Of a stretch of 64,000 nt of DNA, positions 1-8,160 are shown one piece after another. The DNA is taken from the IMG/VR virus record IMGVR_UViG_3300025137_003799, positions 1 to 64,000 of that record. The stretch is one strand, 5' to 3'. The DNA comes from a virus. Made by a program: the position numbers and the translations under genes. The notes under the pieces were generated by a model. The model saw only the letters and a program-made list of their open reading frames with translations, was not told where the DNA came from and did not search any database. The first letter of the stretch is position 1. Every line of letters begins with the position of its first letter.

Positions 1-81
1 GTATGTTCACCTGAAAAAGATAGACTATTATTTAGAATTGCAATACATGATTTTGCATTTGAGGATTTAAGATATGATTAG
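1..81 (+). CDS. 3' end of an unidentified gene
   Basis: Frame 1 is open from the window edge to a TAG at 79-81 and gives a 26-residue tail ending in FEDLRYD. Its stop overlaps the start of the next gene by 8 bases, the coupling seen throughout this window. Frame 2 is also open (stop at 68-70) but reads less like protein. Too little is visible to assign a function. Confidence 0.45.
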   Translation, partial: VCSPEKDRLLFRIAIHDFAFEDLRYD

Positions 82-1603
82 ATGGGGTGTAACCGCAGGT
101 GCCCACGATGCCAGTCTAACAGTATTTGACGGTAAGGATATTAAATTCGCCGCTCATGCTGAACGATCAAGTGGTGTTAAGAACGATAAACATCTAAACC
201 GTACAATAGTTAACCAAGCTCTGGAGTACGGCCAGCCCAAGCGTATCCACTGGTATGAAACACAATGGTTAAAGCGTCTAAGACAATTACGAGCAGGACA
301 ATATAGAACTGCCCTGGATCACGCTAAATCACCACACAATCAACTGATGCATTTCGGTTATGATAGTTATGCATGTGGTATGGATGATGGACTATTTGAG
401 ATGTTTAGACCCCTGGACTTAAAAGCACACAGACATCACACTACTCATGCTTCAGCTGGTTACTATACAAGTCCATTTACTAGTGCAAGTGTATTAGTAG
501 TTGATTCAATAGGTGAATTTGAGACACTAACAGCCTGGAGAGGTGAAGGTAGACGTCTTAAAAAGATATTCAGTCAGGGTTATCCAAATAGTGTAGGCTT
601 ATGGTATAGTGCTATGACACAACGTATAGGCTTAAAGCCCAATGAAGATGAATATATTCTAATGGGCTGGGCGGCTCTGGGTGATGCCAACAGATTAAAA
701 GATTATATATTCGATAGTTTCTTTTATCCACTTGAAGAAGGCAGTTTAAATATACGATTTAAACAAAACCTACACAGAGGTTGTAAGCAGTGGTGCCCAG
801 AACTTAATACTATACAGGATTATGCGGATATTGCCGCGGCTACACAAGCCGTATATGAACAAGTGTTTGAACATCTAGTTAAAACTCTAAAGAATAAAAC
901 TGGGCAGGACAACCTAGTCATAATGGGAGGTTGTGCCTTAAATTGTGTGGCTAACAATATAGCACTTCAATACTTTAAAAGAGTATGGGTAATGCCCAAT
1001 CCCGGTGATGCAGGATCAAGTTTAGGTGCCGTACTAGCAGATCACAAAGACTTTATAGAATGGCCAGGACCTTATCTGGGATATAATATCAAAGGTCGTT
1101 ATCCTGTTAGTGTTGCACTAAAAGAATTACAAACAACAGGCATGGTTGGAGTAGCCAATGGGCGGGCGGAGTTTGGGCCAAGGGCATTGGGTAATCGTAG
1201 CCTGTTAGCAGACCCACGTGGGCCGGATATGAAGGACAAAGTGAATACAGTTAAACGTAGACAGGAATTCCGTCCCTTCGCTCCAGTTATATTAGAACAA
1301 TATGCAGATGACTATTTTGATGGACCATGTGGACCCTACATGCAGTTTGTAAGTAAAACTAGGAGACCGGATTTGTACCCAGCAATTACACATTTGGATG
1401 GTACATCAAGAGTACAAACAGTTAATAAACAACAACACCCCCGATTGTTTACTCTGTTATCTAAATGGCATGAAAGAACAGGATGTCCTATGTTATTGAA
1501 TACCAGTTTAAATATTAAAGGAAAGCCAATGGTTGATACAGAAGAAGATGCACAGGCATGGCAAAAAGAATATGGGGTTACAGTTTGCACAAAAGAAGTC
1601 TAA
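74..1603 (+). CDS. NodU/CmcH-family O-carbamoyltransferase
   Basis: A 509-residue protein of the family that moves a carbamoyl group from carbamoyl phosphate, through carbamoyl-AMP, to a hydroxyl on a sugar or natural product. The Kae1-like N-terminal domain (about 1-330) has a metal-site motif HHTTH at 121-125, GGCALN at 285-290 and PNPGDAGSSLG at 308-318. The YrdC-like C-terminal domain has FGPRALGNRS at 367-376 and FRPFAPVIL at 399-407. It is a little shorter than the usual 550-600 residues. It overlaps the following gene by 46 bases. The acceptor is unknown; a cell-surface or phage-made glycan, a modified nucleotide or a small molecule are all possible. Family assignment is firm, substrate is not. 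Confidence 0.9.
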   Translation: MIRWGVTAGAHDASLTVFDGKDIKFAAHAERSSGVKNDKHLNRTIVNQALEYGQPKRIHWYETQWLKRLRQLRAGQYRTALDHAKSPHNQLMHFGYDSYACGMDDGLFEMFRPLDLKAHRHHTTHASAGYYTSPFTSASVLVVDSIGEFETLTAWRGEGRRLKKIFSQGYPNSVGLWYSAMTQRIGLKPNEDEYILMGWAALGDANRLKDYIFDSFFYPLEEGSLNIRFKQNLHRGCKQWCPELNTIQDYADIAAATQAVYEQVFEHLVKTLKNKTGQDNLVIMGGCALNCVANNIALQYFKRVWVMPNPGDAGSSLGAVLADHKDFIEWPGPYLGYNIKGRYPVSVALKELQTTGMVGVANGRAEFGPRALGNRSLLADPRGPDMKDKVNTVKRRQEFRPFAPVILEQYADDYFDGPCGPYMQFVSKTRRPDLYPAITHLDGTSRVQTVNKQQHPRLFTLLSKWHERTGCPMLLNTSLNIKGKPMVDTEEDAQAWQKEYGVTVCTKEV

Positions 1604-2586
1604 TCTGGATTGACAATCGAACAGAATGGGATAGAGCAATTGCTCTAGAGATAGTGCTAAACCTAACAGACAGTTCAAGTATTACTGCTCTGGATTGCGG
1701 TATTGATGTACATCTAGCACAAGACGCCAAACATGCAAGTACAATTGCACAAGCATACGATCACAGTTTAATATTTCCTATCGGTTGGATAACATGCTTA
1801 TTGGGAGACTTTATAATACAGTACAGCAAACTGGAGGATCCCAATGACTGGCGTAAATTAGAATATATAATATTTAAAGTACCACCAACAAATAATTTAG
1901 ATCAAATTAATAATTTAAATATAAAAACCTCTAGGGATCGATGTTGCTATTATGCAACAAATACAGAGAACGTACACAAACTAAGAAGTTATGACTTCAA
2001 AGAAATTGTTATGCCCTGTAGTGGATTAATGCCCTGGGTATATGCAAGTCAGAGTATTAGGCCACTTGAACACAAGCGTTTCTTATTCTTTGACAGTTCA
2101 CCACTAAGTGTTAGTGTATATAAAGATATGTGTGCTACCTGGGATGGCAGAGATTATCCCACATGGTTAAGAAGTTATGTTGGTAGTGATATATTTAACC
2201 AAGCTCTATTTAGACAATTAAAAAATATAGATGATTACTGGATTCAAGTACAGGAACAAGTCCACGAAGCATGTGGATATACATTCTGGGAAGTCTGGCA
2301 ATCAAGTTTATCCGGCAGATATACACCTATTATAATACATGGTGATATAATGGACACTAGTATTCTAACACGTTTAAAAGTTGCTAATAGAAGAGATACA
2401 TTAGTATCATTTAGTAATATAATAGATTACGTTCCTTCTGCATTTTTAAATAGTAAAGAGGATATGAGAACCAGAGAAATTAAATTAAATAAATATCTTG
2501 AGGACAAATTACCTCTGGTTCAAATAATTCAAGCAGACAAAAAAAGAAGCACAGTTACTGATACTATGTTTCCATGGAGACAATAG
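1558..2586 (+). CDS. Conserved-looking hypothetical protein, 342 aa
   Basis: I do not recognise this protein. It is a soluble-looking 342-residue chain without a signal peptide or clear membrane segment, with many aromatic residues and a short Cys-Cys at the middle (RDRCCYY). The start at 1558 lies inside the carbamoyltransferase gene and the reading frame then continues without interruption, so the pair is probably translationally coupled and may share a pathway. A small sugar- or nucleotide-handling enzyme is a guess only. Confidence 0.7.
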   Translation: MAKRIWGYSLHKRSLIWIDNRTEWDRAIALEIVLNLTDSSSITALDCGIDVHLAQDAKHASTIAQAYDHSLIFPIGWITCLLGDFIIQYSKLEDPNDWRKLEYIIFKVPPTNNLDQINNLNIKTSRDRCCYYATNTENVHKLRSYDFKEIVMPCSGLMPWVYASQSIRPLEHKRFLFFDSSPLSVSVYKDMCATWDGRDYPTWLRSYVGSDIFNQALFRQLKNIDDYWIQVQEQVHEACGYTFWEVWQSSLSGRYTPIIIHGDIMDTSILTRLKVANRRDTLVSFSNIIDYVPSAFLNSKEDMRTREIKLNKYLEDKLPLVQIIQADKKRSTVTDTMFPWRQ

Positions 2587-2757
2587 ATGGAAAGAACATT
2601 ATTAGATGGTACCGTGGTGCCGGAACTAGAAGAATCTACAGAGTTATGTATTAGAACACGGTGTCCAAACAAATATAAGTTAGTAGATATGGAAACAGGT
2701 GAAGAATATATTGGTAACCTCCCCCAAGATACTAAATGGAATTGGAGAAAAATATGA
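2587..2757 (+). CDS. Small hypothetical protein, 56 aa
   Basis: ATG follows directly on the TAG of the upstream gene. The protein carries CIRTRCPNKYKLVD and METGEEYIGN, then KWNWRK at the C-terminus. This resembles a small conserved protein I associate with T4-like marine phages, but I cannot name it. It overlaps the next small gene by 4 bases (ATGA). Confidence 0.6.
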   Translation: MERTLLDGTVVPELEESTELCIRTRCPNKYKLVDMETGEEYIGNLPQDTKWNWRKI

Positions 2758-2867
2758 TCAACCCTATTAAATGGATTAAGCAGAAAATTGCTGATTACAA
2801 ATACAAGAAGAGACTCAAAGCCAAGTTAAAGAAGCTGGCTGAACAAGATCCCTACATTTACGACTAG
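2754..2867 (+). CDS. Tiny basic protein, 37 aa
   Basis: A 37-residue, Lys-rich protein beginning MINPIKWIKQK and ending DPYIYD. Its start overlaps the upstream stop (ATGA). Very short proteins with a NPxKWIK start and a DPFIY-type end occur, as I recall, in marine T4-like phages, which supports it being real. The positive charge could favour nucleic-acid or membrane-surface binding, but no function is known to me. Confidence 0.55.
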   Translation: MINPIKWIKQKIADYKYKKRLKAKLKKLAEQDPYIYD

Positions 2868-2878
2868 AGGAAAAACTA

Positions 2879-3292
2879 ATGAAAATATTAATTTGTGGAC
2901 CAGAAGGCAGTGGTAAAACTACACTAGCAAAACCATTTGCAGAATTAATTGGAGGCGTGTATATAAACAAAGACAGTTATCAAAAGGAACTACGTGGCTA
3001 TGTTGACGGCATTGTTGCTTCAGGCAAGACAGTAGTAATTGATAAACGTTGTAATACAAACGAAGCAGTTCAGTACTTGGATCCCGATTATGTTGTATGG
3101 TTAGACATGCGTACATTAAAAACTGAACGTCCTTACAAAGTGGACTATCATGTAGCAAAATGGTTTAACGACACACATATTGAACTTATGGAAGTTGTAT
3201 CAAACTTTATGGAACGTAAAGCAAAGAGTGAAGAAGGAATGGGATCCATAACCTACTCAGACATGAAGCACGAAGATTGGCCAGAAGGTTAA
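2879..3292 (+). CDS. Small P-loop kinase-like protein
   Basis: A 137-residue P-loop NTPase with Walker A GPEGSGKT at 7-14 and a later hydrophobic strand ending in D (VVIDKR), as in adenylylsulfate-kinase- or polynucleotide-kinase-like folds. It is short for either, so a nucleotide or RNA-end kinase is possible but unproven. A Shine-Dalgarno-like AGAGGAAAAACTA precedes the ATG. It ends just before a late promoter, so it closes the first gene group of the window. Confidence 0.7.
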   Translation: MKILICGPEGSGKTTLAKPFAELIGGVYINKDSYQKELRGYVDGIVASGKTVVIDKRCNTNEAVQYLDPDYVVWLDMRTLKTERPYKVDYHVAKWFNDTHIELMEVVSNFMERKAKSEEGMGSITYSDMKHEDWPEG

Positions 3293-3325
3293 GACTTTAA
3301 GTACGCATACATTAGGTATTTTCCT

Positions 3326-3333
3326 TATAAATA
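3326..3333 (+). promoter_or_regulatory. T4-type late promoter (TATAAATA)
   Basis: Exact TATAAATA 18 bases before the ATG of the csgF-like gene, with AAGGAGAG between as ribosome binding site. This is the -10 element read by the T4 late apparatus (gp55/gp33 with the gp45 clamp), and a gp45-like clamp is encoded in this window. Confidence 0.7.
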
Positions 3334-3350
3334 CAGATAAGGAGAGAACC

Positions 3351-3815
3351 ATGAAACTTTTATCAGTATTATTAGTGACTATTATGTATTGTTTACCTCA
3401 AGCCGCGGCCAGTGAGTTGGGTTGGAGTTTCAAAAGTCCTGCCTTTGTTTATGGTAACGGATATAGTCAACATGTACTGAGTGTCGAACAACTACAATTT
3501 AATCGTGCAAAAGATGTAGAAGATGAAAAAATTGCAGAAGCAGCCAGGATTGCTCGTGCATTATCCAATACAACTCTTAATAAGTTTATCAAAAATGTTG
3601 AATCAAGAATATATGCTACACTATCTAAACAAATGGTTGACGCCATGTTTGCGGAGTGTGGTTCCAGTTGTGCCTCAAGTGGTACAGCAGAAATAGAAGG
3701 TGCTCAAATAAGTTGGTCTAAGGATGCAACAACAGGTGAAATAACACTAACTGTTGTGGGTGCAGACGGCACAACTGAAATAAAAATCCCTGGCTCAGGG
3801 GAGTTTAATTTTTAA
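3351..3815 (+). CDS. csgF: CsgF-like curli assembly protein
   Basis: A 154-residue exported protein with a signal peptide at about 1-20 (ends AAAS). After it comes the CsgF pattern: an N-terminal segment FKSPAFVYGNGYS comparable to FRNPNFGGNP in E. coli CsgF, a central helix, and a C-terminal strand region ITLTVVGADGTTEIKIPG comparable to the end of CsgF. In curli, the CsgF N-terminus plugs and narrows the CsgG pore and helps seed the fibre on the cell surface. The gene sits one base before csgG under a late promoter. csgGF pairs are known in pelagiphages, where a secretion or lysis pore has been suggested. Confidence 0.8.
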   Translation: MKLLSVLLVTIMYCLPQAAASELGWSFKSPAFVYGNGYSQHVLSVEQLQFNRAKDVEDEKIAEAARIARALSNTTLNKFIKNVESRIYATLSKQMVDAMFAECGSSCASSGTAEIEGAQISWSKDATTGEITLTVVGADGTTEIKIPGSGEFNF

Positions 3816-3816
3816 T

Positions 3817-4908
3817 ATGAAAAGCCTATCAGTACTGTTATTAATCCTATTAATGGGAGGTTGTGGTTCAACCACTAAAAAAAGTTTAGAAATATATCAG
3901 GATGCTGGTCCTCCCACACTACAGATATCACCTATAAATGAACGTATGAAAGGTGTACCTGAGCTTGATGGTAAAAAGATAACAATAGCAGTATATACTT
4001 TTACAGATAAAACTGGGCAGAGAAAGCCAAGTGATACTATGAGTAATCTAAGTTCAGCTGTTACACAAGGCAGTGAAGTATGGGTTATTAAGGCACTTGC
4101 TGATGTTGGCAATAGCACATGGTTTGAAGTTGTTGAACGTGTTGGTATGGATAATCTAATTAAAGAACGACAACTTATACGACAGACAAGAGAAGTATAT
4201 GAGAAAGAGTTACCCAACGGCCCAACACCATTAAAGCCTATGCGATTTGCAGGACTTATATTAGAGGGTGGTATTGTTGGTTATGATAGTAATATAGCAA
4301 TAGGTGGAACAGGCGCTCGTTACCTAGGCATAGGAGCACAGACAGAATACCGTGTTGACAATGTAACTATTGTAATGAGAATTGTAAGTGTTAGTACTGG
4401 CAAAGTGTTAATGAGTGTTGCAACACAGAAAACTATTGCAAGTTCAAGAGAAGGTGCTAATATATTCAAGTTCCTAGACTTGGGAACAAAACTACTGGAA
4501 ACAGAAACAGGGTACAGCGTTAACGAACCAGTTAACTACGCTGTTAGATCTGCTATTGAACAGGGTGTTATTGAATTAATATATGAGGGTGTAAGGAAGG
4601 AAATGTGGAAGTTTAAAACCACCAAAAAGGAAATAATCAAACCTGTAAAAAGGCTATCCAAAAAGATTAATCAAAAACCAACCGGCGAAGTTAAAGTTCT
4701 AAAAGGCAGAAAAGATGGCACTGACTTACCTACTATTACATATACTGCTAAGAAAATAGTATGGACTGGTAAATTACCCAAGCCTCGTCCACTAAAAGAA
4801 GTCGATGCATTGGCAAAATGGCCCAATCATAATCTAAAATGTGATAAGACTACTAAGCGATGTCTACCGGCTGAAAAGATAATAATCAACCATATCCCTC
4901 ACCCATAA
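3817..4908 (+). CDS. csgG: CsgG-like outer-membrane lipoprotein pore
   Basis: A 363-residue lipoprotein with lipobox LMGGC (lipidated Cys16). The region from about 50 to 280 follows CsgG closely: KITIAVYTFTDKTGQ, AVTQGSEVWVIKAL, WFEVVERVGMDNLIKERQ, then a stretch that would form the barrel strands. CsgG is the nonameric outer-membrane channel that secretes curli subunits. This protein is longer than E. coli CsgG (277 aa) through a basic C-terminal extension of roughly 90 residues containing KKEIIKPVKRLSKK. It follows csgF directly and meets the opposed Fis-like gene one base after its stop. Function as a pore is inferred from family. Confidence 0.88.
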   Translation: MKSLSVLLLILLMGGCGSTTKKSLEIYQDAGPPTLQISPINERMKGVPELDGKKITIAVYTFTDKTGQRKPSDTMSNLSSAVTQGSEVWVIKALADVGNSTWFEVVERVGMDNLIKERQLIRQTREVYEKELPNGPTPLKPMRFAGLILEGGIVGYDSNIAIGGTGARYLGIGAQTEYRVDNVTIVMRIVSVSTGKVLMSVATQKTIASSREGANIFKFLDLGTKLLETETGYSVNEPVNYAVRSAIEQGVIELIYEGVRKEMWKFKTTKKEIIKPVKRLSKKINQKPTGEVKVLKGRKDGTDLPTITYTAKKIVWTGKLPKPRPLKEVDALAKWPNHNLKCDKTTKRCLPAEKIIINHIPHP

Positions 4909-5205
4909 TTATTTAATATTGTACTTCTTCATCTTTTGTATGAGAGTAACTCTACCGATGTTGAGCATCTTGGCAGCATGAGATTGATTACCCTTGCTAC
5001 TGTCGAGTGCCTCATTGATTCGAGATACCTCTAACTGTTTAAGTTCTGTATTAAGATCCAATCCATTAAATGAATCTTTAGGCCACATTTCCTCAAACAT
5101 ATCATGGAAGAAGGTGTTTTCTTCTACTGTTCCCATACCTGTATTTAGTGAAACTATTTTCACCGAAATATGCTTATAAGTGTAATAATATTTACACCTT
5201 TGCAT
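4909..5205 (-). CDS. Fis-like DNA-binding protein
   Basis: A 98-residue protein, the same length as E. coli Fis, whose last 45 residues match the Fis/NtrC-type helix-turn-helix: SKGNQSHAAKMLNIGRVTL followed by IQKMKKYNI. It should bind DNA as a dimer and bend it. It is the only reverse-strand gene in the curli-like block and lies between csgG and the first curlin-like gene, so it could regulate the block or host genes. The start is uncertain: no good ribosome binding site precedes 5205, and an internal ATG at 5136 would give 75 residues and still keep the whole DNA-binding region. Confidence 0.78.
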   Translation of the reverse strand: MQRCKYYYTYKHISVKIVSLNTGMGTVEENTFFHDMFEEMWPKDSFNGLDLNTELKQLEVSRINEALDSSKGNQSHAAKMLNIGRVTLIQKMKKYNIK

Positions 5206-5239
5206 AAATACTAGTAGCAGTTAATAATTCGAAATTGCT

Positions 5240-5247
5240 AATAAATA
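5240..5247 (+). promoter_or_regulatory. T4-type late promoter (AATAAATA)
   Basis: AATAAATAG lies 44 bases before the curlin-like gene at 5291, with a second CATAAATA at 5203-5210. The leader between it and the gene carries the G-run element described at 5273. Confidence 0.5.
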
Positions 5248-5272
5248 GTTATACGAACCTTATAACTTTGGA

Positions 5273-5283
5273 ACCGGGGGGAG
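5273..5283 (+). promoter_or_regulatory. CCGGGGGGAG leader element
   Basis: AACCGGGGGGAG stands about 8 bases before the ATG at 5291, where a ribosome binding site belongs. The same run recurs before the genes at 9579 and 14258 (reverse) and, as GTGGGGGAAG, before 8161, each time downstream of a TAAATA-type promoter. It probably acts as an unusual G-rich ribosome binding site. Confidence 0.5.
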
Positions 5284-5290
5284 CCAAAAT

Positions 5291-5995
5291 ATGAAAATAA
5301 TTACCGCTGCTATAGCATTTATAGTGGCCATTTTTTTGCTAACATGTCAGTGTTTTGCAAATGACATATATATTCAACAAGTGGGCGATACACTTGACTT
5401 GGATATCGTACAGGATGGTCAGAATAACGTAATAGGTACAACAGGGCAAGATGTAGTATTAACTGGTGCCAATATGACGTTTAACATCACACAGACTGGC
5501 AACACCAATACAATTGCGGCACAGATCCTCGGTAGTACATATACAGGTACATGGGTATTTACTGGTAGCAGTAACACAGTTGATCTAAAGTGTAGCTCAT
5601 CAGCAACAGGTGATTGTGATAACGTAACTCTCAATATAGCAGGAACAGGATCAACACAGGACTATACAATTAAAATTGGTGAAGTTGCTGACGCTAGTGC
5701 TTCAGAAGTTACATTTAGTGTAACAGATGATGGCACAGTAATAACAACAGATATTGATGGAAAATCAGCAAAAGTTAATGTTACTATTAACAAAAACTCT
5801 TCAGTAGCATCAGGTGTTAACAATCTTGATATTAATCTTACTGGTGATGGTGATGTTGCTGGACATGAGATACAGTTAGACACAAAAGGCAGAGGTAATA
5901 CTATTGTAATCAATCAAAGTGGAATCAATGACAACAAGGTGGATCTTCATACAAATGGAGATGGCGGTAACGTTAACATAACACAGAGCGATTAG
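5291..5995 (+). CDS. Curlin-repeat-like exported protein, short paralogue
   Basis: A 234-residue protein with a signal peptide ending at about residue 24 (CFA/ND). The mature N-terminus, NDIYIQQVGDTLDL then QDGQNN and ITQTGNTN, matches that of the paralogue at 7065. The motifs Q-x-G-x-x-N repeat at roughly 20-residue spacing, as in curlin (CsgA/CsgB) subunits that stack into amyloid beta-solenoids. It is Thr/Asn/Asp-rich, has two Cys in the middle and ends in VNITQSD. It lies downstream of the CsgG/CsgF genes, whose pore would be its natural exporter. Whether it forms fibres cannot be told from sequence. Confidence 0.72.
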   Translation: MKIITAAIAFIVAIFLLTCQCFANDIYIQQVGDTLDLDIVQDGQNNVIGTTGQDVVLTGANMTFNITQTGNTNTIAAQILGSTYTGTWVFTGSSNTVDLKCSSSATGDCDNVTLNIAGTGSTQDYTIKIGEVADASASEVTFSVTDDGTVITTDIDGKSAKVNVTINKNSSVASGVNNLDINLTGDGDVAGHEIQLDTKGRGNTIVINQSGINDNKVDLHTNGDGGNVNITQSD

Positions 5996-7132
5996 ATGAT
6001 TAAACTTTTAATTGCCTTATTACTAATAACAACATCAGTATCTGCTCAGGTTGCGAACGGTGTCGGTGATATAGGTAAGATAAAAGGGTCAGGAGCACTA
6101 GAGCGTGGTAAAGAAGTTATCGTTGCTGAAAAAGGCGTAGCAGTACAAATGCAGGATACGGCTGTCACAGCAAGAGCAAGTATGCGTATCGACTTTATAG
6201 ATGAAACTCGTGTGGACATAACTGCACATAGTAGATTGCTTATAGATGATTTTGTATATGATCCAGCAAATGATGTAGGCAGTTTAAGTATAAAGGCTAC
6301 ATTAGGTACAGTACGTTATGCTAGTGGGCAAATTGCTAAAAAATATAAACAGAATGTAAAGATTCGAACTCCGAGTGCAACCATAGGTGTTCGTGGAACT
6401 GACTTTATTATGGTTGTCGACGAACTAGGCGGCTCAATGATTACTCTTCTCCCAAGCTGTGATACAGCGGGCGCCTGCTTCGTCGGTGAAATTAAAGTCG
6501 AAACTGATGCTGGGTTTGTTATTATGAACCAAGCGTTCCAAACAACAGTAACAAAACATTCAATGCGTAGACCAAGTCCACCTCTTGTGATTGACTTAGA
6601 TGAGGATCAGTTGAATAGTTTGTTAATATTGCGTAAACATAATCCTTATGTAGATGAACAGCGTGAGGAGTTCCTAAGGCAGAGAAAAATGGCAGACTTT
6701 CTGGGTATTGACTTCCTGCAATTTGATGGTTTAGATAGTGATGCACTGGTGGATAGCATTGAAAATATCTGGGTTACAGCTCTTGATGAGACAGATCAGA
6801 TGTTGGCTGACATGTTGTATGATATGTTGGATGAACTTAACAAGGCTTTAATGGCTTTGTTTATGGATGAACTTAGTTTACAAAATAGAAGTATGCTAAA
6901 ACAAGAAGGCAATGTATATGGATATGATCCAAAATCAGGAATTACGTTAAATAAGGAAGATCCCAATTGGGTTTGGATAAGAAACGATTATGATGAAGGC
7001 GGGCGTATACGATTAAGATTGTATATGGACCATGGATATAGATTAGATATAAAGCAAGGTGATTATGAATTATACAACTACAGGCTTGGCAACGGCACTG
7101 ACAATAGTATTAACATTACTCAAGTCAACTAG
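5996..7132 (+). CDS. Exported FecR-domain protein
   Basis: A 378-residue protein with a signal peptide at about 1-17 (SVSA). A FecR-type beta domain covers about 30-145 and includes TARASMRIDFIDETRVDI, GTVRYASG and the signature TPSATIGVRGTDF. FecR domains sense or bind surface ligands and often occur as exported structural modules. The rest is helical and acidic, and the last residues read NSINITQVN, the same tail type as the neighbouring curlin-like proteins. That tail is encoded in the region overlapping the next gene. It starts at the ATG directly after the previous stop. An accessory or anchor for curlin-like export is my inference. Confidence 0.78.
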   Translation: MIKLLIALLLITTSVSAQVANGVGDIGKIKGSGALERGKEVIVAEKGVAVQMQDTAVTARASMRIDFIDETRVDITAHSRLLIDDFVYDPANDVGSLSIKATLGTVRYASGQIAKKYKQNVKIRTPSATIGVRGTDFIMVVDELGGSMITLLPSCDTAGACFVGEIKVETDAGFVIMNQAFQTTVTKHSMRRPSPPLVIDLDEDQLNSLLILRKHNPYVDEQREEFLRQRKMADFLGIDFLQFDGLDSDALVDSIENIWVTALDETDQMLADMLYDMLDELNKALMALFMDELSLQNRSMLKQEGNVYGYDPKSGITLNKEDPNWVWIRNDYDEGGRIRLRLYMDHGYRLDIKQGDYELYNYRLGNGTDNSINITQVN

Positions 7133-8102
7133 TTTTGCTAACGATCTTTATGTAAATCAAGTAGGTGACAGTTTGACTCTAACTGTAACTCAGGATGGAG
7201 AAAATAATTCAGTAAGGAGTTTGAATACAACTAGTGGCAATGCCCAACTCAGTGGTGCTAATAAAACTTTTACAATAACACAGCAAGGTAACAGTAATAG
7301 AGCAGGTGTCTGGACAAACGGTACTACTCAGGTAATGACTCTTACACAGGAAGGTAATTCTAATGTAAGTAAGTTGGACAATCACGGAAACAATAATAAT
7401 ATGTCTGTTGTTATTGACGGCAACAATAATTCTACACATACTGAAATAGGTAATGGTGGCGATATCAATAATCAAATTGCAGTAACAATAGACAATGGTG
7501 ATAGTAATGCAGTATATACTGAAGTACAAAACGGCAGTACAAATAGTATAGATGTACAAATACATGAACAAAGCAACAACATCAGTAGAGTTACAGTAAA
7601 TGGCTCCAGCAATAGTATTAAAGCATACCAAGGCAAGCACGAAGATGGCTCAGTAGATTCTGATGAAACTGGCGACAATGATGTGTATTGGATTGTTAGC
7701 GGTAGTAACAATAATCTTGCAAGTTATCAAACAGATGACAACAATAATGGTGGACAGCATATTGCAAACTATGTAACAGGTAGTAGCAATGATGTAAAAC
7801 ATACACAGCGTGGAGCAGGTGATCATAAAGGATTCGTAGAAATTACTGGTGATAACAATAATGTTGAAGTATTACAAAGAGGCAACAGCAATGTGCAATT
7901 TGCAGATATAGTTTTAGATGACGGACACAATGTAAATGTTTTCCAACGTTACGGATCACATACAACTAATATTGATTTAACAAATGCAGGCGGTGGTTAC
8001 ACATTAGATTTAGATCAAACGGCAAACACAAATCAAACTTACAGTATCACAGGTACATGCACAACCTCAAGTGGCTGTGGACTAACAATTAATCAGTTTT
8101 AA
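7065..8102 (+). CDS. Curlin-repeat-like exported protein, long paralogue
   Basis: A 345-residue protein. I start it at the ATG at 7065, five bases after AAGG, rather than at an upstream GTG (7059). A signal peptide ends near residue 25 (SFA/ND). Curlin motifs are plain: QDGENN (43-48), ITQQGNSN (71-78), LTQEGNSN (93-100) and later LQRGNSN, with many NNN and GNSN turns between strands. The chain is Asn/Thr/Ser-rich and nearly free of hydrophobic helices, as expected for an amyloid-type beta-solenoid, and ends LTINQF. It overlaps the FecR gene by 68 bases, so the two are coupled. It is the best candidate for the major substrate of the CsgG-like pore. Confidence 0.78.
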   Translation: MNYTTTGLATALTIVLTLLKSTSFANDLYVNQVGDSLTLTVTQDGENNSVRSLNTTSGNAQLSGANKTFTITQQGNSNRAGVWTNGTTQVMTLTQEGNSNVSKLDNHGNNNNMSVVIDGNNNSTHTEIGNGGDINNQIAVTIDNGDSNAVYTEVQNGSTNSIDVQIHEQSNNISRVTVNGSSNSIKAYQGKHEDGSVDSDETGDNDVYWIVSGSNNNLASYQTDDNNNGGQHIANYVTGSSNDVKHTQRGAGDHKGFVEITGDNNNVEVLQRGNSNVQFADIVLDDGHNVNVFQRYGSHTTNIDLTNAGGGYTLDLDQTANTNQTYSITGTCTTSSGCGLTINQF

Positions 8103-8132
8103 CCGGTATATAAACGTTTTTAACCTATAAGC

Positions 8133-8140
8133 AATAAATA
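8133..8140 (+). promoter_or_regulatory. T4-type late promoter (AATAAATA)
   Basis: AATAAATAG 20 bases before the ATG at 8161, followed by GTGGGGGAAG as a G-rich ribosome binding site. It opens the group of small genes from 8161 to 9532. Confidence 0.6.
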
Positions 8141-8160
8141 GCAGTGGGGGAAGAACAAAT

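Noticed and set aside
5275-5281. G-run leader as a G-quadruplex
   Set aside because: Only one run of G is present; four are needed for an intramolecular quadruplex.
7209-7711. Reverse frames over the long curlin-like gene
   Set aside because: They mirror the Asn/Thr repeats of the forward gene and encode Cys/Ile/Tyr-rich nonsense-like chains.
5291-8102. Repeats in the curlin-like genes as a CRISPR array or tandem DNA repeat
   Set aside because: The repetition is at protein level with varied codons and lies within intact signal-peptide-bearing reading frames.
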